Source: Opitutus sp. ER46
Lineage (GTDB): Bacteria; Verrucomicrobiota; Verrucomicrobiia; Opitutales; Opitutaceae
DNA: 64,000 nt
Assembly: GCF_003054705.1 (NCBI RefSeq)
Contig: NZ_QAYX01000015.1
Coordinates: 43,771 to 107,770, forward strand
Reading direction: 5' to 3'
Shown: piece by piece, positions 36,238 to 45,627 of the stretch
Layout: each line of letters starts with the position of its first letter
Position numbering within the stretch: position 1 is the first letter of the stretch
Position numbers and translations under genes: made by a program
Notes under the pieces: generated by a model
Database searches by the model: none
The model's input: only the letters and a program-made list of their open reading frames with translations
Told to the model about the DNA's origin: nothing

Positions 36238-37008
36238 CTAGATCTCGAAATCCACGACCACCGGCAGGTGGTCGGACAAAATCGAGCGCACGATCTCGCA
36301 CCGCGCCGCCTTGCAGCCCGCCGGGAGAAACACGAAGTCGAGCGCCCGCCGCGGCAGCGGCGAGGGAAACGTCGGCTGCCCGTCCGGATACAGCTCGTAG
36401 TCGCAGTAGTCCGAGAGATGACTCAGCAGCGACGCCGTCGCGTCATCGCGCGTCCCCGGGTTGTTGAAGTCCCCGCACACGATCGGCGGCGTCAGCCAGC
36501 GCTCTGCATGCAGCCGGTGCTTTTCGCGCAGCCAGTTCAACAGCCGGTCGAGCTGACGCAGCCGTTGCGCGCGGGAGCTGAAGTGCAGGTGCAGGTTCAC
36601 CAGTGGCAGGATGCGCCCGCCAACGTCGAGTTCGACGTACAGGAACCCCTTCTCGCCCAGCCGGCGCTGGCCGAAGACCACCGTCTCCGCGACGTGGATC
36701 GGATGCCGCGACAGTAGCGCGTTGCCGTAGCTCAGGTTGAGCAGGCCCGTGCGGCGATTATTGATCCCAAACACCGCATGCGGAAACCGCGTGTGCACGC
36801 GCAGGTAATCGAGATGGTCGAAGTTGCCCGCCCAGCGGGAGCGTTCGTCGATCTCCTGCATCGCCACCATGTCGGGCGCCAACTCCTCCACCAGGTCCGC
36901 GATCCGTCGCAGGTTCAGCCGCAGCTTGCGTTGCGAGGTGAGCCCCTGGATGGGCGTAAGCCCCCGACCGTGCGCGATGTTGAACGTTACGAGGCGGAGC
37001 CTCGGCAT
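36238..37008 (-). CDS. endonuclease/exonuclease/phosphatase-family protein
   Basis: A 256-residue EEP-fold metal-dependent phosphoesterase. Key residues are visible: LVTFNIAHG near 6-14 (metal-binding Asn), MVAMQEID near 49-56 (catalytic Glu), LVNLHLHF near 138-145, VCGDFNNPG near 178-186 (DxN) and the final SDHLPVVVDFEI (Asp-His). ATG 37008 gives MPRLRLVTF; upstream sequence is not conserved. No signal peptide. The substrate could be a phosphodiester, inositol phosphate or nucleic acid; the sequence does not decide. Confidence 0.88.
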   Translation of the reverse strand: MPRLRLVTFNIAHGRGLTPIQGLTSQRKLRLNLRRIADLVEELAPDMVAMQEIDERSRWAGNFDHLDYLRVHTRFPHAVFGINNRRTGLLNLSYGNALLSRHPIHVAETVVFGQRRLGEKGFLYVELDVGGRILPLVNLHLHFSSRAQRLRQLDRLLNWLREKHRLHAERWLTPPIVCGDFNNPGTRDDATASLLSHLSDYCDYELYPDGQPTFPSPLPRRALDFVFLPAGCKAARCEIVRSILSDHLPVVVDFEI

Positions 37009-37111
37009 GCGGCGTACATAAGACCCGCGCCCCCAGTCCGCGCAAGCGCAGGGTCCGCGCCGGCCCGGCGCCATCCGTCCGGGCGGCGCGCGGTCTGGAG
37101 ACGACAGAACA

Positions 37112-37570
37112 TCAGGTACGATCGCGCCCCGTGCGCCGACTGGACGGCACCACGATCACCGCACACGGCGCGCGCAGGAGCACGCCATGCGTCGTGCTGC
37201 CGACAAGGAGGTCATAGAGCGCGGTGTGACCGTGCGAGCCCATGACGATATAGTCGGCCGCGCGTTTCTTCGCCTCTTCGAGGATATGGTGCACCGGCGG
37301 ACCGCTGTGCTGCACCGTCTCGCACGGCACCTGGTCCGCCTCGAGCTTGGCCTTCAGTTCATTGAGCCGGCGCTCGGTGGACTTTTCCGCGGCCACGGCG
37401 ATGTCGGCCAGATTCTCCACGAACGGGGCATATTCCGTGGCGACGATTGGCGGTTGCACCACCGCCAGCAGCACCACCCGACCGGCTTGCGTCTTCGCCA
37501 ACTGCGCAGCCTCCGCGACAACTTTGTCGGTGATCCCTGAAAAATCGACTGCCGCAACAATCGTTTTCAT
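37112..37570 (-). CDS. universal stress protein (UspA family)
   Basis: A 152-residue Usp domain protein. It opens MKTIVAAVDFSGITDKVV, and carries the ATP-binding G-x2-G-x9-G-S motif at G111, G114 and G124 within MGSHGHTALYDLLVGS, followed by VLLRAPCAVIVVP. The intact motif puts it in the ATP-binding (MJ0577-like) class. No partner gene is suggested by the context. Confidence 0.92.
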   Translation of the reverse strand: MKTIVAAVDFSGITDKVVAEAAQLAKTQAGRVVLLAVVQPPIVATEYAPFVENLADIAVAAEKSTERRLNELKAKLEADQVPCETVQHSGPPVHHILEEAKKRAADYIVMGSHGHTALYDLLVGSTTHGVLLRAPCAVIVVPSSRRTGRDRT

Positions 37571-37680
37571 GCCCCAAGTGAACCTACATCCCGCCGCATT
37601 GCCACCTCCGATTCACCGCGGAGGAAACTTTCTCCAGCCGCCGGACATCCCCGTCGCGTCGGGCTCGCTGAACCATTGAA

Positions 37681-37794
37681 CCGCGAACACTCGCGAACCC
37701 AGCCGCGAAAACCCGCGGTGTTCGCCGCCGCCCACGCACTCGTCTCGCGCAACCGACCGCACCCCGTTTTCGCGCCCTTTCGCGCCTTTCGCGG
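37681..37794 (+). repeat. R1 dispersed repeat, copy 3
   Basis: Full R1 copy in the 320-bp gap between the universal stress protein start and the UroD-like gene end. Left end CCGCGAACACTCGCGAACCC, right end TTTCGCGCCTTTCGCGG; the ends are imperfect reverse complements. The rest of the gap holds TCATTCCCTCA-type direct repeats near 37870-37905 and no gene. Confidence 0.78.
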
Positions 37795-37890
37795 TTTCCC
37801 CCTCTTCATCCGCGGCCGATCGCGCCGAGCACCTTCGCTCCCGAGCGTACTCAGCGCCCGGGCCCCTCATTCCCTCAGTCCTTCATTCCC

Positions 37891-39159
37891 TCACTCCCTC
37901 GGCGCCGCGGCGTTAGCCGTAGTGCCGCCGCCGTGCAGCGCCGCGAACATGGCCTCAATGTTCTCCGGCGGAACATCCGGCAGGATGTTGTGAATCGTGT
38001 TGAAGACGAACCCGCCGCCCGGCGCCAGGATGTCGACGCGTCGGCGCACGTCGTCGCGCACCTGCGCCGGCGTGCCGTGATTCAGGATCGCGCGCGTGTC
38101 CGCGCCGCCACCCCAGAAGGTCACATCCTTGCCAAACTCCGCCTTCAACCGCTCCGGTTCCATATCGCGGCACGCCGTCTGCACCGGATTGATCACCTCG
38201 AAACCCGCCTCGATCAGGTCCGGCAGCAGCGCGTGAATCGACCCACACGAATGCAGGAACGTATGCATCGACGAGTGACGATGCACGTACTCGCACATCC
38301 GCGCATGGCGTGACTTGAAGAGCCGGCGGTACATCGCGGCCGACATGAACGGCCCCGTATCCATCCCGAGGTCGTCGCCGAACCGGCACACGTCGGCGAT
38401 ATCGCCGACTGCCGTGCACACCTTGCGCAGCGTCTCGAGGTGGATCTCCACCAGGGCGTCGACCAGCCGCTCGACCTGCTCCGGCTCCGCCGCGAGATCC
38501 ATCAGGAAGTTGTCCATCCGCCGCAGAAACGTGCCCCACTCGAAGAGATTGCAGCCGACGACCACCATGATCGCGCGGTCGGTCGTGGCCCGGAGGTGGA
38601 GCGCGTTGGCCCGCAGTCGCGCCCAGAAATCCGGTGCCGCCGCGGCGTCCCACGGACTGTGCGCGAGCGCCGCCCAGTGCACCTTGCCCATCGCCGCCGG
38701 CAGGCCGGCGAGGTCGTCGGGATAGCCGTCGATCCAAGGGAAGCAGGTCTGGTCGTAGAAATTCATGCCCGGGAGCTGAATCGCGATCTCGGTGCCATCC
38801 GCATGCCGCGCGCGATACGCGCCGTCGGCGCCCAGCTCCGGCCGAAACCACGCCGGATACTCCGCGCGGCTGCCATCCCACAGGCTGACGTCGTACCAGT
38901 CGCTCGGCCTCGCGTTGAACGTCCGGCCGAGGTCGACCACGTCGATGCCGTAGCGGTCGAGGATCACATCCTCCGGCTGCGCGAGCTGTTGCACGACATC
39001 GTACACGCGCGTGCTCCCCGCCTTGAGTCCGAGGTGCGCGCGGAGCCGGTTGTAGGCGACCGCCGAGATGCCGGAGCTCGGCGTGGCGCCGAGATCAACG
39101 GGGACGCGGTCCGGTTCACGATGCGCAATGCTGGCCAGGATACGTTCGCGAGGGGTCAT
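37891..39159 (-). CDS. uroporphyrinogen decarboxylase-family (MtaA-like) protein
   Basis: A 422-residue TIM-barrel protein. It starts MTPRERILASIAHREPDRVP, typical of the UroD superfamily members that are methyltransferases rather than haem enzymes. A His-x-Cys in TFLHSCGSI near 299-307 followed by a Cys about 26 residues later (NPVQTACRD) matches the zinc-binding pattern of MtaA/CmuA methylcobamide methyltransferases. The haem-type motif of HemE is not seen. In the family such proteins move methyl groups between corrinoid proteins and thiols. No corrinoid protein or reductive activator adjoins, so the substrate is unknown. Confidence 0.8.
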   Translation of the reverse strand: MTPRERILASIAHREPDRVPVDLGATPSSGISAVAYNRLRAHLGLKAGSTRVYDVVQQLAQPEDVILDRYGIDVVDLGRTFNARPSDWYDVSLWDGSRAEYPAWFRPELGADGAYRARHADGTEIAIQLPGMNFYDQTCFPWIDGYPDDLAGLPAAMGKVHWAALAHSPWDAAAAPDFWARLRANALHLRATTDRAIMVVVGCNLFEWGTFLRRMDNFLMDLAAEPEQVERLVDALVEIHLETLRKVCTAVGDIADVCRFGDDLGMDTGPFMSAAMYRRLFKSRHARMCEYVHRHSSMHTFLHSCGSIHALLPDLIEAGFEVINPVQTACRDMEPERLKAEFGKDVTFWGGGADTRAILNHGTPAQVRDDVRRRVDILAPGGGFVFNTIHNILPDVPPENIEAMFAALHGGGTTANAAAPRE

Positions 39160-39378
39160 AGGGTGCACCGCCGGGCCGCCCGGCAATGTCACCCACATCT
39201 AGCGCCCGTTCCGGCATCAGGGAAGCCCGGAGACAACCTGCCGCCCCTAGTCGGGCCGCCAGTAGCGCGACGCCGCCGGGCAATTAGTGACCGATCGCCG
39301 CGCTGAAACAGGATTTGTCATTATCCTCCTCCCATTCAGGCTGCCCCCAAAGTCCGCAAGCTGCGCGCCTCTCTTTCC

Positions 39379-40509
39379 ATGCAACGCCAGATCCTTGTTC
39401 TCCTCGGCCTCTCGGTGGTCGGTTGGTCCGGCTGCACCAACCCCATCAACGCCCACACTGCCCGACGGTATTTCGAAGCAGCCCAGGGTGCCGAAGCCGA
39501 GGGTGATCTTCCCCGCGCGCGGATGCTGTACTCGCGCGCCGCGGGCAATACCGACCTCGGCCATCTGGACGCGAATTCCAGGGCCCACGCCTGGTTCGAA
39601 TACGCCCGCCTTTCCGGGTACCTCGGCGAGGTCGCCGAGGCGGAACGCACGTACGAGCGCGTGCTAACCCTGATCGACGCTGGCGTCCCAGAGGCTGAAT
39701 CGCTGCGCGCCCCGACGCTCGCCGAGTACGCACGCCTCCTGCAAAACAACGACCAGCCGCAGCGCGCGTCGCCCCTCTATGCGCGCGCCGTCGCCGCGCT
39801 GGAGCGAGTCTCTGCCGCCGACAGTGATCCCATCGGCTTCGCGCTCTTCCTCGAAAACTACGCCCAATGTCTACGTTCCGTCGGCGACGCACCCGAAGCC
39901 GACCGGATCAAGGAGCGGGCAAACGCGCTGCGAAACCAGCATCCCGGCGTGAAAGCCAAGTTCACGAACGATCACCAATACGCCAGCGCGGCACGCGCCG
40001 CGTCCGAGCGGGGAGACTGGGCTGCGGCGCGGCGGTTCTGGCAATTGGCCAATGCCGCCGCGATTGGCGGAGCCGAAGATCCCCGTTTTGTTGCCGTCAC
40101 CCATTACGAGTATGGTCGGAGCCTCGGGGTCACCGGACGCTTCGCGGAGGCCGAAACCGAGCTCAAGACGGCGTTGGCGCGTGACACCGAGTCGGGCGGA
40201 GAGCCCCACTGGGCGCTGACAGAACTGGCGCGGCTCAACCAGGCGCAGCACAAGTACGAGGCGGCCGCCGAATACTTCGAACGAAACCTGCCCATCCTCG
40301 ACGCCGCCCGCGCAGAGCAACGCAACCCCGCCGACATGGCAGCCTTCCTCGCCGATTACGCCGAGTGCCTACGCCACGTCGGGCGGACGGCGGAGGCGGA
40401 TCAGATTTCGGCGCGCGCAACCGCCCTCGCCGCCACCATCCCCGCCGGCGCCGCCCCCGCCGATCGCACGCCCTACGGAACGCAAACCAGCGCCAAGAAG
40501 AGCGGCTAG
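39379..40509 (+). CDS. TPR-containing probable lipoprotein
   Basis: A 376-residue protein. The amino-terminus MQRQILVLLGLSVVGWSGC ends in a lipobox-like cysteine at 19, with a tryptophan at position -3 that is atypical, so lipidation is likely but not certain. The rest is helical tetratricopeptide-like repeats: ARRYFEAAQGAEAEGDLPRA near 28-47, EAERTYERVLTLIDAG near 85 and a duplicated pattern (FLENYAQCLRSVGDAPEADR near 156 and FLADYAECLRHVGRTAEADQ near 335), suggesting internal duplication. No catalytic motif. It is transcribed toward the TonB receptor gene and is probably independent of the locus. Confidence 0.75.
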   Translation: MQRQILVLLGLSVVGWSGCTNPINAHTARRYFEAAQGAEAEGDLPRARMLYSRAAGNTDLGHLDANSRAHAWFEYARLSGYLGEVAEAERTYERVLTLIDAGVPEAESLRAPTLAEYARLLQNNDQPQRASPLYARAVAALERVSAADSDPIGFALFLENYAQCLRSVGDAPEADRIKERANALRNQHPGVKAKFTNDHQYASAARAASERGDWAAARRFWQLANAAAIGGAEDPRFVAVTHYEYGRSLGVTGRFAEAETELKTALARDTESGGEPHWALTELARLNQAQHKYEAAAEYFERNLPILDAARAEQRNPADMAAFLADYAECLRHVGRTAEADQISARATALAATIPAGAAPADRTPYGTQTSAKKSG

Positions 40510-40725
40510 CGTTCTGCGGCAAGCCGCGGGGCGAACCGGGCCCATCTGACCTCGAGCGCTCGATGCCATCTCGGCGCCAGCCCTGCGCCCCCCTCATCGA
40601 CCGCTTTCTCCTCGGGCGGGCCGGCCTGTTCTTTTCGTGGCGATAGCCGCTCCGCAGCCGGCCCCAGCCCCCGATCAGCCACTGCCGGGGACCAAGGCCG
40701 CCGATGGCACAGACAAAACCCGCCA

Positions 40726-43700
40726 TCAGAATTCGTACCGCGCGGACAACGTATAGGTTCGGGGCCTCTCGTACGTGAAACCGCCGGGCACCTGTACGCG
40801 GGCATATTGCGTAAAGTCATTACCATAGGCGCGGCTCACCGTGGAGATATAGATCGGATTGTCGTAGTTGAACACGTTGTCGATCGTCAGATTGAAAACG
40901 ATCGTCTGGTTCTTCCGAAACTTCCACGGGTAGCCAAGCGTGACGTTGGCCAGACCGTACCCCCGTTCCCATATCGCGGTATAGGCACTGACGTCCGGAT
41001 CATCGATCGCCGCGGTGGTCGGTGACGTTGGATTGGGCAACTGATCGGCGCCGCGGTAGCCGATCACCATCGGCCCCCGGTAACGCCAGCCGGCCCCCAC
41101 CAGCAACCCCTTCAGGCGACCTTCGGAAAAGCGATAATCGGTATAGATTTTGATGGTATATTTTACGAGGCGCAGTTGGACCTGCGAGTCTGTGACCCAA
41201 TTATTCATGGCCGTCATGATCCCGTTGAAAGCGTCACGTCCGGTCGCGGCGTCGATCGACCTTGGCGCATTCGGGTCCGTCGGCAGCGAAGCCGTGTCAT
41301 TGTTGAGCACGATACCGGCGTCGAGCGCGATGAGGCGCAGCGTCGGCAGATTCGCGAGCACCCAGGCCCGCGTCTCGCGAAACGCCCCCTGCTGGATCGC
41401 ATTCGCGGTGCCAACGCTGGCATTCATCCGCCAGCCGCGGGTGAAATTCGCGGTCAGCTCAAATTCATACCCGTGCGATTTGCGGTCGGACTTGTCGCGC
41501 CATTGGTCGGGAAGCGGACCGAGATTCCGGATATTGCGGCTGCTCGGGCTGTCATCGCCAATCGCATTGGTGTTCAGAAACGTGTTGAAGTTCGTGTAGC
41601 CCGCGGGATTTCCCGCATCGAAGTCCTTCTCCTCGCTTTCATACGCCTGCAAATTGGCACTCACCCGGCCGCCCGGCAGATTGTAGCGCACGCCATAATC
41701 GTAGCCCGTCGACGAGCTGGGGGCCGGCGTCTTGTAGTCGATCGTGAACAGGCCCAGACCACCCGGGTTGAAGGTTTGCGCGAAATTACCCCAGAGCGAG
41801 AAGCCGCGTCCGAGATTCACGATCGCCCCGATCGACTTGGTGGTCTTGTTCTTCGTTACGCTCGGCGGGTTGTAATCGTTCTGGAACCGGTCGTTGGCGT
41901 ACTGCGCAAGCGGGACGCCTGAATTGGCATCCAGGGGACGCGCCGCCGCCGGCGCCGCCGGGCCGGTGATCTTGCCGGTGGCATCCTTGGGAAAATAGGT
42001 CAGCGAATCATAGTCGCTCGGCGCCTTGCCCCGATAGATATAGGCCTTGGAATTGGCCACATATCCCGTGGGGTAGTCCATCGCCCGCAGACCAACCTTC
42101 TGCTTATTCTCGGTCTCGTCCATCCGCACGGCCCCGAGCACGATGAACCGCTTCTTGAAGAACCCCACGTGCGCCGCGGCCTGGTTGAACGTCGTGGTGT
42201 TCCTCTGGTTGATCACGCCACCATTGGCCGTGTTGTTGGTCGCCAGCGCCCATACCGGGGTGTAGGTTGTCTTCGCCCCAGTCTGCGGATTGATCGCGGT
42301 CAAAGGCACCTCCATGCGCGGCATGCCAAGGCTCGGCTTGTTATAGTAGTGCGTGAAGCGGAGCAACCGGCTCCGTCCATTGTTCGCCAGCAGCCCCCAG
42401 TAGCGCGGATCCGCATCGATTGGCAGCACGCCGTTTTCCCGCGTGGAAAAGGCTTCGGAGTCCTCGATGCCCACCATCGCATTCAGCTTCACTTCCGCCC
42501 AGCGGAAGGTGTCGACATAGGCGGCGGCCAAGCGCGCCGACCGGTTTTCGTTCTCGCCCAACCGGCGGTCCATGCGGGCGCGCATGTACGGTTCGAGGAA
42601 ATTTGGATTCGCCGTTCCGTCCGGCAGGTTCTTGTTCAGGTCGATCCACACGCCGCCGAATCCATCGAGGCTGCCATTATTGTAATAGAATGACGCGTTG
42701 CCCAAGTTGTTGCGTTTGTTATAGTCGCCCGCCAGCTCGAAAAACAGCGTGTCGCCCACCCGGTGACTCAGGTACGCGACGATATCGCGGTAGCGATCCT
42801 TGCTGAGTGGCACCGCCGGCAGAAACGTGGACCGGCGCGTCGGGAGCCTGAAGGTCGACCCGGCGGTGGCAGGGCCGTAAAGCTCCTCGTCGGTCAGTCC
42901 GCGCATCACTTGGTCGATGAACGGTGATGCCTCAATGTTCATCGCCCCCCGGCTCGACGCATGCCGTCCGTTGATCGCCCGATTGTTGGCCCCGGAATAG
43001 CCCACGGTCGTCATGGTACCGGCAAAGTTCATCAGCGTGTTGTTGTCGGGTCCCCACATCCAATATTCATTATTGAACGGGTTCGCGGTGGTGGGGGCTC
43101 CAGCGATTCGGGTGACGCCGAGCGCGGTGAATTTTGGGTCGACCGATGAACCCGTCAGAGGCTGCAGCGCGCTGTAGGTTGTGACACCATCCCAGCCTGA
43201 AAGCCGGTCGCGGGGTCCGAGGGTATACGTGCTCTCCTCCTTCTCGTAATATTCGCCGGCGACGCGCAGCTCGGTGTTCCGCGTTAGGTTGATGGTGAAG
43301 GACGGGGCGAAGCCCTTCTTCTTGATCACCTCGTCATCCCGCCACGTGTCGCCCCGGTCCCACATCAGGTTGAGCCGGACCGCCGAGTTCTTGGTGACGG
43401 GGTGGTTCGTATCGGCAGTGGCCCGCGTGCTGCCATACGAGTCAAACTGCGCCGCGATCGTGGTGCGGTTGCGGCCCAGGCGGGCAAACTTCGTCATCGC
43501 GTTGGCCGTTCCGCTGATCGTGCCCTTTCCAAAGAGGATCGAGTTGGGCCCGCGAGTGTAATCGAAGCGCTCGAGGTTGTAGAAGTCCCAATTGTAGCTT
43601 CCGGGAAAGAAGTTGCGCTGGGTGGCATTCGCCGCGATTCCCCGCACCGTCGCGACGGTGTTCTGGGTGCCACCAAGCGCCACGCCGCCCGACTGTTCCT

Positions 43701-44073
43701 CCACATAATTGGCGCTGCTCACCGCCCACTCCTGCGCCTGCTCCAAGGTGGTGATATTGAGCGCCTCGATGAACTCCCGCGTCTGCACCGAATACGCCAC
43801 CGGCGTGTCGGCGAGATTGCTGGTCATGCGGCCACCCGCCAGCGCGGTCGCCGCGACAAAACCTCGATCGCGATCCGCGTTCACCGTGAACACGTCGAGC
43901 ATCAGGGTATCGTCGTCACCGGCGGCGCGTTTTGCCGCCGTGGGCGCCGGGGCGGCCGCCTGCGCGAACGCACCAATGGCGAGCGGGCCCAAAAACAGGA
44001 CCGAGAGGAGCAGGCCCTTCGACCGGGAAAGGCGCCGTAGCGGCAGCAGCGAGTCAGGCAGTTCAGATTTCAT
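40726..44073 (-). CDS. TonB-dependent outer-membrane receptor
   Basis: A 1115-residue receptor. A signal peptide lies at about 16-40 (GLLLSVLFLGPLAIGAFAQA). The TonB-box-like LMLDVFTVNADRDRGFVA follows near 57-74, then a plug domain with SVQTREFIEAL near 96 and DFYNLERFDYTRGPNSILFG near 166-185. A 22-strand barrel fills the rest, ending in aromatic phenylalanine (TLSARYEF) as required for BamA insertion. There is no SusD gene beside it, unlike Bacteroidetes systems. It diverges from an MFS permease, and two palindromic operator-like sites lie in the gap, about 117-160 bp before its start. Likely role: import of oligosaccharides released by the locus enzymes; a siderophore receptor is possible by sequence type but not by context. 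ATG 44073 is chosen because the signal peptide starts just after it. Confidence 0.88.
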   Translation of the reverse strand: MKSELPDSLLPLRRLSRSKGLLLSVLFLGPLAIGAFAQAAAPAPTAAKRAAGDDDTLMLDVFTVNADRDRGFVAATALAGGRMTSNLADTPVAYSVQTREFIEALNITTLEQAQEWAVSSANYVEEQSGGVALGGTQNTVATVRGIAANATQRNFFPGSYNWDFYNLERFDYTRGPNSILFGKGTISGTANAMTKFARLGRNRTTIAAQFDSYGSTRATADTNHPVTKNSAVRLNLMWDRGDTWRDDEVIKKKGFAPSFTINLTRNTELRVAGEYYEKEESTYTLGPRDRLSGWDGVTTYSALQPLTGSSVDPKFTALGVTRIAGAPTTANPFNNEYWMWGPDNNTLMNFAGTMTTVGYSGANNRAINGRHASSRGAMNIEASPFIDQVMRGLTDEELYGPATAGSTFRLPTRRSTFLPAVPLSKDRYRDIVAYLSHRVGDTLFFELAGDYNKRNNLGNASFYYNNGSLDGFGGVWIDLNKNLPDGTANPNFLEPYMRARMDRRLGENENRSARLAAAYVDTFRWAEVKLNAMVGIEDSEAFSTRENGVLPIDADPRYWGLLANNGRSRLLRFTHYYNKPSLGMPRMEVPLTAINPQTGAKTTYTPVWALATNNTANGGVINQRNTTTFNQAAAHVGFFKKRFIVLGAVRMDETENKQKVGLRAMDYPTGYVANSKAYIYRGKAPSDYDSLTYFPKDATGKITGPAAPAAARPLDANSGVPLAQYANDRFQNDYNPPSVTKNKTTKSIGAIVNLGRGFSLWGNFAQTFNPGGLGLFTIDYKTPAPSSSTGYDYGVRYNLPGGRVSANLQAYESEEKDFDAGNPAGYTNFNTFLNTNAIGDDSPSSRNIRNLGPLPDQWRDKSDRKSHGYEFELTANFTRGWRMNASVGTANAIQQGAFRETRAWVLANLPTLRLIALDAGIVLNNDTASLPTDPNAPRSIDAATGRDAFNGIMTAMNNWVTDSQVQLRLVKYTIKIYTDYRFSEGRLKGLLVGAGWRYRGPMVIGYRGADQLPNPTSPTTAAIDDPDVSAYTAIWERGYGLANVTLGYPWKFRKNQTIVFNLTIDNVFNYDNPIYISTVSRAYGNDFTQYARVQVPGGFTYERPRTYTLSARYEF

Positions 44074-44189
44074 TCGAGGGTATCCATTGGGGTTGCTGGT
44101 GGGGTGAAGGCAGCGCGCGCAGCGCACGCTCGCCGGCGTTCCAATGCCACTCTCTTCGACCACGTTCGTCGCTCAGACAATGGAGGGTT

Positions 44190-44205
44190 TGGTAAACGTT
44201 GACCA
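44190..44205. promoter_or_regulatory. LacI-type operator, site A (receptor/permease gap)
   Basis: TGGTAAACGTTGACCA, one mismatch from the window consensus TGGTCAACGTTGACCA; flanking T and A extend the symmetry to 18 bp (44189-44206). It lies between the divergent TonB receptor and MFS genes. The central CG with symmetric arms is the form of LacI-family operators. Confidence 0.75.
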
Positions 44206-44219
44206 ACTTGCCGTCGAGG

Positions 44220-44235
44220 ACGTCAACGTCTACCA
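44220..44235. promoter_or_regulatory. LacI-type operator, site B (partial)
   Basis: ACGTCAACGTCTACCA matches the consensus at 12 of 16 positions. Its centre is 30 bp from that of site A, about three helical turns, so two dimers could bind on one face. Confidence 0.45.
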
Positions 44236-44335
44236 CGGTCGGCGTTGCGGAGGACCACACCTGTCGGCTGTTCATCTCCGGCCCGCCGCGCTACGCCCTC
44301 GTCTGCCGGGCCGCCCCACCCCTGATCACGCCCTC

Positions 44336-45601
44336 ATGACTTCCCGAAGAATCCCTGGCCTCCGTTGGTATGTTGTGACCCTCCTTTGCGTGGCGTCCGG
44401 GCTTAACTACCTCGACCGGCAGACGCTCTCCGTGCTGGCCCAGACCATCCAGGACGAGCTGCACCTCTCCACGGTGCAGTACGCCGACATCACGTCCGCG
44501 TTCCTGCTCAGCTATACCATCATGTACGCGGTGAGCGGCGTGATCGTCGACCGGCTGGGCACCCGGAAATCGTTCCTCGTCTTTGTGTCGGGGTGGTCCG
44601 TCGCCTGCATCCTGCATGCCTTCGCCCGTACCGCCGCCCAGTTCACCGCCTTTCGCTTCCTGCTTGGCGCGACGGAGCCGGCCAACTTTCCCGCCGGGGT
44701 CAAGGTTGTGTCCGAATGGTTTCCCATGCGGGAGCGCACGCTCGCGGTCGGGATCTTCAATGGCGGCGTTGCCGTCGGCGCCGCCATCGCCGCCCCGCTG
44801 ATCTCCTGGATTGCGCTCACCCATGGCTGGCAGTCCGCCTTCGTGCTCGGCGGGGCGCTGGGCTTCATCTGGGTGGCGCTCTGGGCCGGGTTCTATCGGC
44901 TGCCGCGGGCACATCGCTGGCTCGGCGCGGCAGAACTCAAGTTGATCGAGGCCGGAGACGCGCCGACCACCGAGCAACCGGCTCCCGTGCCCCTGAAGCG
45001 ACTGCTGCGCCTGCGCGTGGTCTGGGGCTGCATCCTTGCCCGCATGCTGCTGGATCCTTGCTCCTATTTCTTCACTTTCTGGATCATCAAGTTCCTCCAG
45101 CAGGAGCGCGGCTTCGATCTCGCGGCGGTGGGAAAATTCAGCGGCATCCCGTTCGTCGCCCTTGCCCTCGGCAACCTCGCCGGCGGCGCGGTGCCACGGA
45201 TCCTGATCGGCTGCGGCTGGACGCAGGATCGCGCCCGCAAGGTCACGATGCTGGTGACGTCGCTCGTGCTGCCCGCCTGCTTGCTGCTGGTCACGCGTGT
45301 CCCTTCGCCGGGCGTCGCCGTCGCCCTCATCAGCGTGGCCATGTTCTGCCATGGTGCTTGGGGATTCATGGCCCTGCCCGCCGAGGTCCTGCCCAAACGC
45401 GTCATCGGCTCGGTGACCGGAATCGCCGGTGCCATCGGCGGCGTCGCCGGCATCCTCACGCAACAGGCCATCGGCTGGACCGTGCAGACCCTCTCCTTCA
45501 CCCCGGTCTTCATCGCCTGCGCCGCCGTCTACCTCGTCGCTTTCGCGGTCGTCTGCCTGCTCATCGGCCAGATCGGCCGGGAACAGGTGATTGCGGCATA
45601 G
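44336..45601 (+). CDS. MFS sugar-acid/sugar permease (ACS/hexuronate-type)
   Basis: A 421-residue inner-membrane transporter with 12 hydrophobic segments. The anion:cation symporter features are GLNYLDRQTLSVLAQ near 22-36, VDRLGTRKSFLVF near 73-85 and LGATEPANFPAGVKVVSEWF near 112-131. ExuT-type relatives take up hexuronates, but glycan loci often use such permeases for other monosaccharides or sugar acids, including sialic acid. ATG 44336 starts the family-typical amino-terminus. It diverges from the TonB receptor through operator sites A and B and converges, 26 bp apart, with the next gene. Confidence 0.88.
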   Translation: MTSRRIPGLRWYVVTLLCVASGLNYLDRQTLSVLAQTIQDELHLSTVQYADITSAFLLSYTIMYAVSGVIVDRLGTRKSFLVFVSGWSVACILHAFARTAAQFTAFRFLLGATEPANFPAGVKVVSEWFPMRERTLAVGIFNGGVAVGAAIAAPLISWIALTHGWQSAFVLGGALGFIWVALWAGFYRLPRAHRWLGAAELKLIEAGDAPTTEQPAPVPLKRLLRLRVVWGCILARMLLDPCSYFFTFWIIKFLQQERGFDLAAVGKFSGIPFVALALGNLAGGAVPRILIGCGWTQDRARKVTMLVTSLVLPACLLLVTRVPSPGVAVALISVAMFCHGAWGFMALPAEVLPKRVIGSVTGIAGAIGGVAGILTQQAIGWTVQTLSFTPVFIACAAVYLVAFAVVCLLIGQIGREQVIAA

Positions 45602-45627
45602 CGCTCGCCCTCCGCCGCGGCGCTCCT

